Source of the DNA: Acidobacteriota bacterium
Lineage (GTDB): Bacteria; Acidobacteriota; Terriglobia; Acidiferrales; UBA7541
Direction: 5' to 3'
Assembly: GCA_003223245.1 (NCBI GenBank)
Contig: QHYI01000142.1
Span: 1-33,116 of the forward strand
Length of the DNA: 33,116 bases
Of this stretch, positions 1 to 8,083 are shown in pieces. The notes beneath the pieces are model-generated. The model did not search any database, was not told where the DNA came from, and was given only the letters and a program-made list of their open reading frames with translations. Positions within the stretch are counted from its first letter, which is position 1; the number at the start of each line of letters is the position of its first letter. The translations under genes were made by a program, and so were the position numbers.

Positions 1-130
1 CATCCGGATGCCGATCTCGGCCGGGCGGCGTTGGACGAAGCGGTGCCGTAGAGACCGACGCAAGCGATCACCAGAGTCAGAATCGCAAAACCACTGTACA
101 ATTCGGCAAACGTGATCTCCTGGTTGATTC
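1..130 (-). pseudogene. ADOP/MacB-like permease remnant, C-terminal part (runs off the window)
   Basis: Read on the minus strand from 130 downwards the translation gives INQEITFAELYSGF followed by AILTLVIACVGLYGT. This is the characteristic transmembrane segment before the C-terminal FtsX domain of acidobacterial duplicated permeases. The usual continuation ARR..EIGIRM appears only in another frame (AEIGIRM), so there is a small indel near position 25. The stretch before INQ does not match the family, so the 5' part is also lost. The gene continues beyond base 1. Function is presumably lost; intact relatives are thought to be ABC-type efflux permeases of the inner membrane. A second remnant of the same family lies at 10530-11165. 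Confidence 0.6.
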
Positions 131-324
131 CAAGATCGCAGCACCCGTGGAAATTGAGGACGCCAACTGGCACCGGAGCAAACTGCTCCACAAGGAGTGC
201 GATGGAAGCAGGGCGATTCGACGATTGGGAAACTAAGATAGGGACGCAGGTGGCGACAGCGGCGGCTCCACAAAGGCAGGAACTCACAGGAAGGAGGAAC
301 CGACCAGAATCGATGGTAAGTGCT

Positions 325-2247
325 TTAATCAGGTAAGCCAACACGGTGTACTACTTGTTTGAATCGCGGATCTTTACGCAGGGGCTCGAATCTGCGTCCT
401 GCTTTGATGTATGTAAGTTGAGGGTCGCGCTCCTCGTAGGCCTTTTCCAGCCAGGCGAAAGCCTCATTCGACTCACCCAACGCTCCATGCAGAATCGCGA
501 CTGAGCCGGAGGGAACAACCCCTTGCTCGTGCAGCTCCTCGAGTTTGGCGAGTATTCTTCTAGCCTCATCTTGCTTGCCCGTCACGGCATAGGCGAAACC
601 CAGGTCCAACTGGAGATCGGTGTCCTCAGTTCCGGAGAGTTGTAGTGCGTTTTGAAATTCTCGAATGGCCTTCTCCTGCTTTCCGCTATGCAGGTAGATC
701 CAGCCCAGGGTTTGGTGAGCCGGTGCAAAGTGGGCATCCAGTTCCAAGGTTTCCTGCACTTGCTGCAGCGCCTCATTGTAACGACTGCCTGCTAGCAATC
801 TGCCCGCCAGCGCATTGTTGATGGGCAAAGATAAGGGGTCGAGGTCCCGAGCACGCTTGGCCTCAGAGATTCCGTCGTCAAATCGCCCTACGTACGTCAG
901 ATAACCGGCATACCAGTTGTGGGCTCGGGCGTCGCCTGGTTTCAATTCTAACGCCTGCTTGTATTCTCGTTCAGCTGTGGCCCAATCCCACTCATGGGTC
1001 TCGGCGATGAACGCGAGAGATGCGTGCGGTTCCGCCAAGGTGTGGTCCAGTTCGATCGCTTTCAGCGCTGCTGTCTTCGCACGCGACAGGGCATCTTTCG
1101 ATGGGAACCCACCGCGAAATCCAAGCATCGCGTAGGCGTCTGCCAGGCCGCTATACGCAAGAGCGTAACCTGAGTCCCTCGCGATAGCCTGTTGGAAAGA
1201 GGCGATGCTCTTGTTGAGCGCACCCTCTGTTCTTTGGTTGAAATAGTAACGACCCTTCAGGTAATTTTCGTGAGCTTCGGGATCGACGGGGCGCGTCGGG
1301 GTGAGACGGGCCCGATCCTCCGGCGTGAGGTTGACTTCGATCTGCTTGGCGATACTCCGAGATACCTCCTCCTCCACTTCGAGTAGGCCTCCGTATTCTC
1401 GTTGGTATCGTTCTGCCCAAATGTGCTCGTCAGTCGCGGCACGAATCAATTGGGCGTGGACACGGACCTGACGACCCTCTCGTACTATCGACCCTTCGAC
1501 GATCGCATCCACACCTAGCATCTTGGCAATTTCTGGCACCGAGAGCAGTGTATTCTTGAAGTGCATAGCCGAAGTGCGAGATATGACGCGCAGCCCATGA
1601 ATCTGAGAAAGCAGTCCGATAAGCTCCTCGGTCATGCCGTCGGCGAAATATTCCTGCGACGGATCGCCGCTCAAGTTCTGCAACGGAAGCACAGCCAGGG
1701 AATGAATCACGGGGCCGGAAGGTGCCAAGCCGTGCCGCGATTCGCGCCAGTACCAGAGGGCAACGGCAACGACGACGACGAAGAAGAGTGCGACGACTGC
1801 TTGAGGCCAGAACCTCCGACCATATACATTCCTTGCTACTTGCTCAGCCGATGGAATCGCAACCGGGGTGGGACTGTCACTGCCGTTGTCGGCGGTGTCC
1901 ACCGGCGCAATGAACCGGTACCCCCGGCGCGCCAGGGTCTCAATGTAGAGGGGGTGATCGGCGGAGTCGTTCAATGCCGCCCGTAGCCGTTTGACTGCCG
2001 CGTTAAGACTGTGTTCGAAATCGACGAATGTATCCGCGGGCCAGAGCTCTTTCTGTAGCTCCTCGCGGGTGACGAGTTCCCCTGCGCGATCCAGCAGCAT
2101 CTTCAGAATGGCGACCGGCTGGCCCTCCAAGCGGATGCGCAATCCATCCCGACGCAATTCCCCGGCGTAAGGGTTGAATTCGTATCCCCCAAAACGAACG
2201 ACACTATCGCTCACCGCGCTGCCTCCGCCGACTCCTGTGGATGCCAA
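325..2247 (-). CDS. Winged-helix regulator with TolB-like domain and TPR repeats (CadC-like architecture)
   Basis: This 640-residue protein has three parts. Residues about 17-112 form an OmpR/PhoB-type winged helix (VRFGGYEFNPYAGELRRDG, then LVTREELQKELWP and the wing RRGYRFIAPV). A single membrane segment at about 148-167 (AVVALFFVVVVAVALWYW) follows. After it comes a TolB/FlgO-like region (SLAVLPLQNLSGDPSQEYFADG, about 182-310) and then TPR repeats to the C-terminus, ending in the family signature AFAWLEKAYEERDP. The order matches the large acidobacterial family of membrane-anchored one-component regulators, in which the cytoplasmic winged helix would bind DNA and the other side senses or scaffolds. 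No target is evident. It stands alone, divergent from the cupredoxin gene. The ATG at 2247 has TATACT about 10 bases upstream, which could mean a nearly leaderless mRNA. Confidence 0.88.
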   Translation of the reverse strand: MASTGVGGGSAVSDSVVRFGGYEFNPYAGELRRDGLRIRLEGQPVAILKMLLDRAGELVTREELQKELWPADTFVDFEHSLNAAVKRLRAALNDSADHPLYIETLARRGYRFIAPVDTADNGSDSPTPVAIPSAEQVARNVYGRRFWPQAVVALFFVVVVAVALWYWRESRHGLAPSGPVIHSLAVLPLQNLSGDPSQEYFADGMTEELIGLLSQIHGLRVISRTSAMHFKNTLLSVPEIAKMLGVDAIVEGSIVREGRQVRVHAQLIRAATDEHIWAERYQREYGGLLEVEEEVSRSIAKQIEVNLTPEDRARLTPTRPVDPEAHENYLKGRYYFNQRTEGALNKSIASFQQAIARDSGYALAYSGLADAYAMLGFRGGFPSKDALSRAKTAALKAIELDHTLAEPHASLAFIAETHEWDWATAEREYKQALELKPGDARAHNWYAGYLTYVGRFDDGISEAKRARDLDPLSLPINNALAGRLLAGSRYNEALQQVQETLELDAHFAPAHQTLGWIYLHSGKQEKAIREFQNALQLSGTEDTDLQLDLGFAYAVTGKQDEARRILAKLEELHEQGVVPSGSVAILHGALGESNEAFAWLEKAYEERDPQLTYIKAGRRFEPLRKDPRFKQVVHRVGLPD

Positions 2248-2407
2248 GTATATCCCGGCTTAAAAGCTACTGGCGGGGATATCGCCGCCGATCAGAAATC
2301 GTGGCCCGCCAATGACTTCCTGTGTCACCCAGGTTTCACTTCCATCGCATTGACCCTCCCTAGGGATTGCCGGATTCTCGGGATCGCATTGTGCTCTAGG
2401 AGGGCCT

Positions 2408-3409
2408 ATGACGAACTTGATCGCTCACGGATTTCGCTCAACCTTTTGTCGGCGGGCTTTGCTGATTGCACTGATCCTTCCAGGCCGGGCCATGGCGGAC
2501 ACTTGGCAATTACAGGTGGGCGCGCAGAATGGCGACATGGCTCATCAGGCGCTGGCCTTCTTGCCTAATGAGATTTGGGTCCACGCGGGTGACAGCATTA
2601 CCTGGACGTTTCCAAGCGGCGAGATCCACACCGTCACTTTTCTGAAGCCAGGGCAGCTGCGGCCGTCCCGCTTTGCCGGATGTCCCGGCGCCACGCTCGA
2701 TTTTTCCATCTTTGACAACACCGCGTGTGTCAACAGCGGAATATTGCAGAACCTCCCCGCGATATCGAGCCCGCCAACCTACACAGTGATTTTTCCTGTC
2801 ACCGGCAATTTCAAGCTGGTTTGTCTCGCTCACCCCAATATGACAGCGACCATCCATGTGCTGGAGTTATCCACGCCATTGCCCCATGACCAGGCCTTTT
2901 ACGACCGACAGGCAGATAGGGAAAGTGCCGATCTGCTCTCCGATGCGATGGCCTCCGCCCACAACCATTCCGGATCGCACGAGGTAACCGCCGGAGTGGG
3001 GCACATTTTGGGCAACGGCGGCGGAACTCAAACCGCCTCGGTCATGCGCTTCATGGATGCGACGAAAGTGATCCATGTTGGCGAAACCGTTGAGTGGACG
3101 AGCGCAGAGGCAGTGACCAGCCACACCATTACCTTTGGCCCGGAGCCCGACCTGCTTAGCCAGATTCCGCCTTCTGGCAACGTCACCGTGGACGCGGATG
3201 GCGCGCGCCATGCCATCATCAGCTCGCCCTCTGAGGCCGTACACTCCGGATTCATTACCGAGGCGCCGCAAGATCGAATTGGTCTGCCACAGGCCCCGGT
3301 GGGCGTGACCCGCTTTCGCGTGACCTTCACCCAGCCCGGCGCTTACCAGTACAAATGCGTGCTGCACGACGAGTTGGGAATGGCGGGGCAAATCATCGTG
3401 CTGCCGTAG
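2408..3409 (+). CDS. Secreted two-domain cupredoxin (plastocyanin-like)
   Basis: The protein has 333 residues. An N-terminal signal sequence (about 1-30, RRALLIALILPGRAMA) is followed by two type-1 copper-like domains. Domain 1 shows His74 (GEIHTVTF) and the cluster Cys139, His142, Met145 (LVCLAHPNM). Domain 2 shows His239 (SHTITFG) and Cys317, His320, Met325 (YKCVLHDELGM). Both domains therefore keep a full set of mononuclear blue-copper ligands, and a His-rich linker (ASAHNHSGSH) joins them. A strong ribosome binding site (AGGAGGG, 2399-2405) lies just before the ATG. Likely role: periplasmic or extracellular electron transfer or copper binding. The partner is unknown. The nearest downstream gene is the redox protein at 3559. 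Confidence 0.85.
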   Translation: MTNLIAHGFRSTFCRRALLIALILPGRAMADTWQLQVGAQNGDMAHQALAFLPNEIWVHAGDSITWTFPSGEIHTVTFLKPGQLRPSRFAGCPGATLDFSIFDNTACVNSGILQNLPAISSPPTYTVIFPVTGNFKLVCLAHPNMTATIHVLELSTPLPHDQAFYDRQADRESADLLSDAMASAHNHSGSHEVTAGVGHILGNGGGTQTASVMRFMDATKVIHVGETVEWTSAEAVTSHTITFGPEPDLLSQIPPSGNVTVDADGARHAIISSPSEAVHSGFITEAPQDRIGLPQAPVGVTRFRVTFTQPGAYQYKCVLHDELGMAGQIIVLP

Positions 3410-3558
3410 CTGGTACAAACGCTGGAAAAAAATTATGACTCCGATGGCCACACTTGCTCACCTATCGTTGTCATCGCGGGCAAGCAATTGCGGCATTTGC
3501 CGCGGTGGTCCACTCTTTGAAGTGGCTGGCGCAAGCAACTACGTCGGGGAGGTATTCG

Positions 3559-3801
3559 ATGAGCAAAAAGATTGTAGTTTACAGTCAACCAGGTTGAATG
3601 TTTTGCGGGAAGGTGAAGGAGTTTCTTTCACAGAACAAGATAGAATTCGTGGATCGAAACATTGCTGCAGATGAAGCGGCACTCAATGAGTTAGAAAACC
3701 TCGGCTACATGACAACGCCGGTGATAGTGATCGATGGAGAGATCGTGGTAGGTTTCGATGCCCCCAAACTACGAAGCCTGCTTCAGCTTGACTCAGGATG
3801 A
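3559..3801 (+). CDS. Glutaredoxin-like protein with in-frame UGA at the active-site Cys (candidate selenoprotein)
   Basis: Starting at ATG 3559, preceded by GGGGAGG (3546-3552), the reading frame gives MSKKIVVYSQPG, then TGA (3595-3597), then MFCGKVKEFLSQNK and on to the stop TGA at 3799-3801, 80 residues counting the UGA. The first TGA sits exactly where the first Cys of the glutaredoxin CxxC motif belongs, giving UxxC. Everything else is intact: beta1 KIVVYSQPG, the cis-Pro TTPV motif, the GYMTTPVIVIDGE strand and the VGFD..KL helix. Bacterial Sec-containing glutaredoxins with UxxC are known. A hairpin with SECIS properties follows the UGA (separate entry). The alternative is a single-base nonsense mutation (TGC or TGT to TGA), or translation from ATG 3598, which would lack beta1 and the nucleophile. 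A conventional gene caller would report only 3598-3801. Confidence 0.7.
3599..3637 (+). promoter_or_regulatory. Putative bacterial SECIS element
   Basis: Immediately after the in-frame TGA, bases 3613-3631 (GTGAAGGAGTTTCTTTCAC) fold into an 8-bp stem (3613-3620 with 3624-3631, one G-U pair) with apical loop GTT. The loop guanine is G3621, 24 bases after the TGA. A lower stem of six pairs (3599-3604 with 3632-3637, one G-U) can form below it, leaving an 8-base bulge on the 5' side only. Bacterial SECIS elements typically have a guanine in the first two loop positions and lie about 16-37 bases after UGA; both hold here. Not tested against a thermodynamic or SelB-binding model. Confidence 0.55.
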
Positions 3802-3957
3802 TGAACTTGAAGCTGGGGCATCACGCTCTTATATGGAATCGACTCTAAGGTTTATGTTTTGAGGAGAGCAAGCGTGCTGCCTGAACCTCGACCGGATGGG
3901 ATTTGCCCAGTGCCTGTCCCCGGGACCAATAATTGGACCAAGGCTCGTTTTGCAGTC

Positions 3958-4287
3958 TTACCCTGTTTCGCAGTCCTCATCCTTGGCAATCTCAAGGGAA
4001 AAGCGCAGGAGTTCGATGGCGCTGTCCACGTCAGACGCTTGCCTCAAATAAACGCTAACCCAGCCACTGTCGGGAAGGATGTGGGGGGCAGCGCGACCAG
4101 CTGTAACCATCTCATTACGGACTTTCTTCCGGAAGGGGAGGTCGACCAAGCTATCGCCGTGCACGTGGCCGATTTCTCGCCTCCCTAGGCAGGATTCTAT
4201 GCCTCCAAAGCGATGCGATTGTGATGTGATCTCCGACCAGCCTTGCAGAGCGCCATCGATTCTTTCTTTGGTTCCAGAGACAGCCAT
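3958..4287 (-). CDS. Small DUF5519/luciferase-domain-like protein
   Basis: This 109-residue protein contains HRFGGIESCLGRREIGHVHG, then DSLVDLPFRKKVRNEMV, then HILPDSGWVSVYLR. These motifs are shared by short proteins annotated DUF5519 or 'luciferase domain' (usual form: GRRE.GH.HGD...D.PF...R.E....GRA..HH.LPDSGWVS). The name comes from a fusion partner and implies no light production; the biochemical role is unknown. GAGGA stands about six bases before the ATG on this strand. The opposite-strand frame over the same region shows no recognisable motif, so the minus-strand reading is preferred. It precedes the methyltransferase on the same strand but about 190 bp separate them. Confidence 0.6.
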   Translation of the reverse strand: MAVSGTKERIDGALQGWSEITSQSHRFGGIESCLGRREIGHVHGDSLVDLPFRKKVRNEMVTAGRAAPHILPDSGWVSVYLRQASDVDSAIELLRFSLEIAKDEDCETG

Positions 4288-4480
4288 TCATTCCTCGTGC
4301 GAGAACATCAGCTGGATCAGAATCGCCAGACGGCCGTTACAAACTCCGGGGACGCGGTTAGACGATGCGTAGGAGAGATTTAAGGGTGGCTTCGTTTGGA
4401 TCGGCCAGCGCGCTTACGAATTGCGGGCAAATATGTTCACAGTGGAATGGCATGATTGCCGTTAACACGCGCCTCCGCAC

Positions 4481-5095
4481 TTACACGTGTGCGAATCCCT
4501 GGTATGTGTAGGTCATTGGCCGCGGCCCGGGAAGATAAGCGGTCCTCAACTCGTCAATCCTAAAACCCGCGCTCACAAGCAGCTCATCAGTTTTGCGGTT
4601 CAGATTACAACCACCCCCGATATGCTTCCAGACAGGATTAAGGCGGTCCTGCCATGCTGCAACTCTGGAATCGGGAGCGCGGCCATGCTCGATAAAGATC
4701 AGACGTCCATTGGGCTTCAGAACTCGCTTGATCTGACGCAGGGCTTTCACCGGGTCTCGAATCGAGCAAAGTGTCCACGTCATAACGACGGTGTCAATGC
4801 TCTTGTCGGAGAGCGGCAAATCATCTTCCGCAGATTGCAAAAGGAATTCCACGTTGATGGCCTGCTTAGCCATCCTCTTTCTGGCCATTTTCTGCAATTC
4901 AGGGGAAGGATCCACTCCGTAAACGCGGTGAACCTCTGCGGAATAGAAAGGCAAGTTTAGGCCGGAGCCGATGCCTACTTCGAGCACATCCCCGCGAGCA
5001 TGCGGGACCCAGCCCGCGCGCAGTCGCGCCGTGTCCTTGTTCCTCATCGCAAGGTCGATGAAGCGAGGCAGAACATATTTTGCATAAATTCCCAT
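4481..5095 (-). CDS. Class I SAM-dependent methyltransferase (UbiE/Methyltransf_11 type)
   Basis: This 204-residue protein carries the SAM-binding motif I (DVLEVGIGSGLNLPF, about 36-50), the acidic ribose-binding residue Asp62 (VYGVDPSPEL), a motif II-like acidic step (AEDDLPLSDKSIDTVVMTW) and the post-motif helix LRQIKRVLKPNGRLIFIEHG. The C-terminal GGGCNLNRKTDELL...GF and PGPRPMTYTYQGFAHV resemble small-molecule or phospholipid methyltransferases of the METTL7/UbiE-like group. Substrate cannot be assigned. No operon partner is evident; the next gene upstream on this strand is the damaged cystathionine gamma-synthase at 5232. Confidence 0.85.
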   Translation of the reverse strand: MGIYAKYVLPRFIDLAMRNKDTARLRAGWVPHARGDVLEVGIGSGLNLPFYSAEVHRVYGVDPSPELQKMARKRMAKQAINVEFLLQSAEDDLPLSDKSIDTVVMTWTLCSIRDPVKALRQIKRVLKPNGRLIFIEHGRAPDSRVAAWQDRLNPVWKHIGGGCNLNRKTDELLVSAGFRIDELRTAYLPGPRPMTYTYQGFAHV

Positions 5096-5231
5096 GGCCT
5101 TTCATCAGACCACATTCGGCAGCGGGAATACAGGGGCTTCTGAGTCCAGGCGAACTCCCGGACAGTTCCTTCGGGGTGCCCCCGACCGATAGACCTTTCA
5201 TATGCATCATTTTTCGCTGAGGAATTCACCT

Positions 5232-6205
5232 TCAGCCAAGCGCCTGAATAAGGTCTTCGACGAGATCGTCGGGATGCTCCAGCCCTACAGACAAACGAAG
5301 GAGATTCTGCGGGGCGTTCGAAGCCTTACCTTCACTCGAAGCGCGATGCTCGATTAAGCTTTCCACGCCACCAAGGCTCGTGGCGTTAACGAAGAGCTTT
5401 ACGCGCGAAGCGACACGCAGAGCTTCTTCGCGGCCACCGCGAACCAAAAAGGACAGCATGCCGCCAAAGTGCTTCATTTGTCGGCGGGCAACCTCGTGTC
5501 CGGGGTGAGATGGCAGACCGGGGTAATAAACCGTCTCGACACCGGGAGAAGCCGAAAGCGCCGCAGCAACGGGCTGCTGCATTTGCGGAGTGTCTCTCCA
5601 TGCGGCATGGCAAGGAGCGCAACCCGCGCAGGATGAGCCAGGAGTTGAAGGGCGAAGCCACAGCCCCCAGGATGTCGCGCACGTGAAAGAGTTTGTCCAG
5701 AAGTTCGCGATTCTTTACCACGAGGCATGCACCCTGGACGTCGCTGTGGCCTCCGCAATATTTGGTCGTGGAATGCAGAACCACATCTGCGCCAAGCACC
5801 AAGGGCCGCTGGAGGATAGGGCTGGCAAAGGTATTGTCCACGACGAGTTGCCCACCCGCTTGATGCGCAATATCGGCGATAGCGCTGATGTCTAAGACCT
5901 TCATGAGCGGATTGGATGGCGTTTCGATCCACACGAGCTTTGTGTTGGCGCGAATCGCCGCCTTCAGCACCTGTAAATCCTGAAGGTCTTGCTTGGTGCT
6001 CTCGACGCGCCAAACGGGCAAGAAGTCGCGGACCAGGTTGCGGACATCGATATATAGAGGTCGTCGGAAAAGACGACGTGCGAGCTCGGAGCGAGGGTCT
6101 GTAAGAGAGCCGCGGCAGCAGCCATTCCCGACGAGAAAACTAACGCAGCCGCGCCGCCTTCGAGATCGCGGAGAGCCGCTTCCAGACGTGATTGCGCTAA
6201 CTTGC
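5232..6205 (-). pseudogene. Cystathionine gamma-synthase/lyase (PLP, Cys/Met metabolism) with two frameshifts and a lost N-terminus
   Basis: Three reading frames together rebuild a Cys/Met-metabolism PLP enzyme. The N-terminal piece (about 6050-6180) reads RLEAALRDLEGGAAALVFSS and on to HVVFSDD. The central piece (about 5590-6050) carries KLVWIETPSNPLMKV, VVDNTFASP and the PLP-lysine motif HSTTKYCGGHSDV. The C-terminal piece (5232-5590) reads VETVYYPGLPSHPGHEVA and SLGGVESLIEHRA. The first break is at a TATATAT run near 6050, consistent with a 2-base slip; the second is near 5590 after RMERHSANA. The first ~60-70 residues are absent because the match stops near 6205, where an unrelated TPR fragment begins on the other strand. 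Intact enzymes act in transsulfuration. This copy should be inactive unless the indels are assembly errors, which would not explain the missing N-terminus. Confidence 0.8.
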
Positions 6206-6660
6206 CACAGGCGCATGCGGGCTATGCTCACTTTTCGCTTATTCTCCGGCGATTCGATGAGGCCATCCAGGAATTAGATCGCGTCCAAAAGATCGATCCC
6301 CTCTTCCCGCAATCTCACATGGGGTTACCGTGGTTGCTGCTCAACGCTCGACGATACGAGAAAGCCATTGAAGCCGCCAAGACGAGTCGCGACGATCGTG
6401 TGCTTGCAATTTCTTTGGCGGAGCTGGGGCGGAGCGAGGAAGCAGTTGCCGCCGCGGACCGCGCCGTCAAGTCGATTCAAAACCCGATTATCTTGGCGCA
6501 GGTCGCCTCTGCGTATGCCTTGGCGGGAAAGCATGACAAGGCTCGGGCCATGTTAAGCTCCATCGAGGCAAAGGCACAAGAGCGGTATATTTGTGAATAT
6601 TTGTGGGTTCAACGTGGCTTGTGTTTACGCAACCCTAGGCGAGAAACGGAGCATGAATTA
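6205..6660 (+). pseudogene. TPR-protein remnant (3' part of a winged-helix/TPR-type regulator)
   Basis: Frame one (about 6205-6590) reads AHAGYAHFSLILRRFDEAIQ, YEKAIEAAKTS, ALAGKHDKARAML, typical TPR helices of the same kind as in the gene at 325-2247. The family's C-terminal motif continues in another frame as GFNVACVYATLGEK (about 6610-6650). The switch coincides with a 10-bp tandem duplication (ATATTTGTG- repeated, about 6587-6607). The 5' end is missing: the match begins at the same point where the cystathionine gamma-synthase fragment ends. After LGEK the sequence loses similarity. It appears to be debris of a second regulator of this family. Confidence 0.65.
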
Positions 6661-6953
6661 TTCCGTGACAGCACGTCTCGGCGTGGTTTCGTGGGGTTGT
6701 GATTACCAAAAATCGCAACGGGGGCTGGGGTTGGCAATACTCTTCTGCGGATGGCCTTGGAGCGAAGCTCATCTCCGGCACATCCGCCGGGCTTTTGTCG
6801 TGAACAAGATGGGGCGAACCGAGGGGAGTTGCGCAGAGTCCGATATTGAGAGTCAGCAGCCGCGGCAAAACTCTCAGATTGGACCCTCTTATTTTGCAGC
6901 GGTGCCTAAGCAGGCTGTCATAACAAGCCTCCTCGTTCCAGCTGACGAAACCT

Positions 6954-7994
6954 TCAACGGCTTCCTTTTTGCTTTTTGGCCGGCTTGCCTCGGCGGCCTG
7001 CCCAGCGCTGGATGGCTCTTTTCCTGCAGTTGAGTTGCAGTTGCTTCTCAATGCCATCAGCCTCGAGGTATTTATGCATCGGGGCGACCGACCCTTCGGG
7101 CTGGGACTGGCCCAGTGCTTTTTTTCGCATGGTCTGTGCGATGAGCGCGCGAAAATGGAGTGGGTCCCTGAGGTTTTGCAATTCTCGGTAATAGTAAAGC
7201 GGCGTTGGGTGCCTTTCGTTGAACCTCAGCTTCTTTAGAAATTCGATTTCTTTCTCGGTCGCATCACCGCTCACGGACTGGTGCCGAAGGAATTCTTTGA
7301 GCCCTGGCTCTTCCTCAGTTGGAGCAGGTTCCCTTTCGACAAACTCAACTTTCTTCGCCTCACCCGGAATAAGCCTCCGATTCAAAACGATTTCCATGCC
7401 GAAAGTCGCGAGATCGATATCCCAGGATTCGACCAGCGGATTCAGGAAGGAAACGCAGTTCTCCGCGGACACGTTGAAGACGTCCGTGTCCAGGAACTCG
7501 AGGATGCTGACGCGCATGGCTTCGTAGCTTTTGCCGCTAAGTCGCCCGAGCGAGTGGAGCCAGGTTTCACTCTCCAATTCATCTCTGGCGACTCTTTTGA
7601 CGACGTCCAACAGCTTTTGTGTGACGAGGCGCTCCAGTTCGCCGAAGGGCTGCTCCTCAAAAATCATCCGTATTTGTTTTTCTTTGTCGGGTGCACTCTT
7701 GCGGAGAATCAACTCTCGAACTTCTTTAAACAAAGGCGTGGGTGGGTCTTCTAGAGTTCGCTTCAATACCGCCTTGCGCTGATGGTCCGCCAGCTTCGAA
7801 AGCTTTCCGGCGGGCAGTTTCAAGAGTTTCCCCATCTTGTCGTAAATATCTGTTCGGCTAGGCTCTGGAGGCGGTTTCTTCCGAGCCAGCAGTTGGGAAA
7901 TGTAGGATTCCGTAACTTCGGCGGCGGCGGCCAGATCTCGTTGTTCAAGCCCCAATTCTTCCAGCCGCTGTTTGATCACTAAGCTGATGTCCAT
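6954..7994 (-). CDS. XRE-family helix-turn-helix regulator with long C-terminal region
   Basis: This 346-residue protein has an N-terminal Cro/C1-type HTH (about 4-62): VIKQRLEELGLEQRDLAAAA, then VTESYISQLLARKK. The remaining ~280 residues are charged, mostly helical and unrecognised (FLDTDVFNVSAENCVSFLNP, FGMEIVLNRRLIPGEAKKVE), ending in a basic tail (AGRRGKPAKKQKGSR). It is transcribed away from the ABM-like gene at 8173. The shared ~180-bp intergenic region holds a palindrome suited to autoregulation (8054-8067). TACAAT at 8048-8053 on this strand could serve as its -10 box. Confidence 0.75.
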   Translation of the reverse strand: MDISLVIKQRLEELGLEQRDLAAAAEVTESYISQLLARKKPPPEPSRTDIYDKMGKLLKLPAGKLSKLADHQRKAVLKRTLEDPPTPLFKEVRELILRKSAPDKEKQIRMIFEEQPFGELERLVTQKLLDVVKRVARDELESETWLHSLGRLSGKSYEAMRVSILEFLDTDVFNVSAENCVSFLNPLVESWDIDLATFGMEIVLNRRLIPGEAKKVEFVEREPAPTEEEPGLKEFLRHQSVSGDATEKEIEFLKKLRFNERHPTPLYYYRELQNLRDPLHFRALIAQTMRKKALGQSQPEGSVAPMHKYLEADGIEKQLQLNCRKRAIQRWAGRRGKPAKKQKGSR

Positions 7995-8047
7995 CGGGTT
8001 TCCCGCTCGATTAACTGTGTTTGATTAAACTTAGAGAATGCTCTCAG

Positions 8048-8053
8048 ATTGTA
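8048..8053 (-). promoter_or_regulatory. Possible -10 box (TACAAT) for the XRE gene
   Basis: TACAAT read on the minus strand matches TATAAT at five of six positions and lies ~55 bp before the XRE start codon. The -35 region about 16 bp upstream (TTAATT) is weak. It abuts the palindrome at 8054-8067. Confidence 0.35.
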
Positions 8054-8067
8054 CTTGACACGTCAAG
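8054..8067. promoter_or_regulatory. Palindromic operator candidate CTTGACACGTCAAG
   Basis: Two 6-bp arms (CTTGAC/GTCAAG) flank a 2-bp centre. The site overlaps the -35 hexamer of the rightward promoter and touches the leftward -10 candidate, so a bound repressor could block both genes. The same palindrome with one central base changed occurs at 23980-23993 before the vapBC-like pair. Confidence 0.5.
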
Positions 8068-8083
8068 TTAATTAACCTATGGT
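8055..8083 (+). promoter_or_regulatory. Sigma-70-type promoter for the ABM-like gene
   Basis: A perfect -35 TTGACA (8055-8060), a 17-bp spacer and TATGGT (8078-8083, four of six) lie about 90 bp before the start codon at 8173. Confidence 0.55.

Noticed and set aside
3598-3801. Glutaredoxin starting at ATG 3598
   Set aside because: It would begin right after the UGA, lack the first beta strand and the nucleophilic residue and have no ribosome binding site; ATG 3559 has a strong one and restores the whole fold.
3859-4188. Plus-strand frame opposite the DUF5519-like gene
   Set aside because: Its translation has no family motif, whereas the minus strand has clear ones.
6661-6953. Frames on both strands between the TPR remnant and the XRE gene
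   Set aside because: They run into the XRE gene in the wrong frame or carry no motif; probably further debris.
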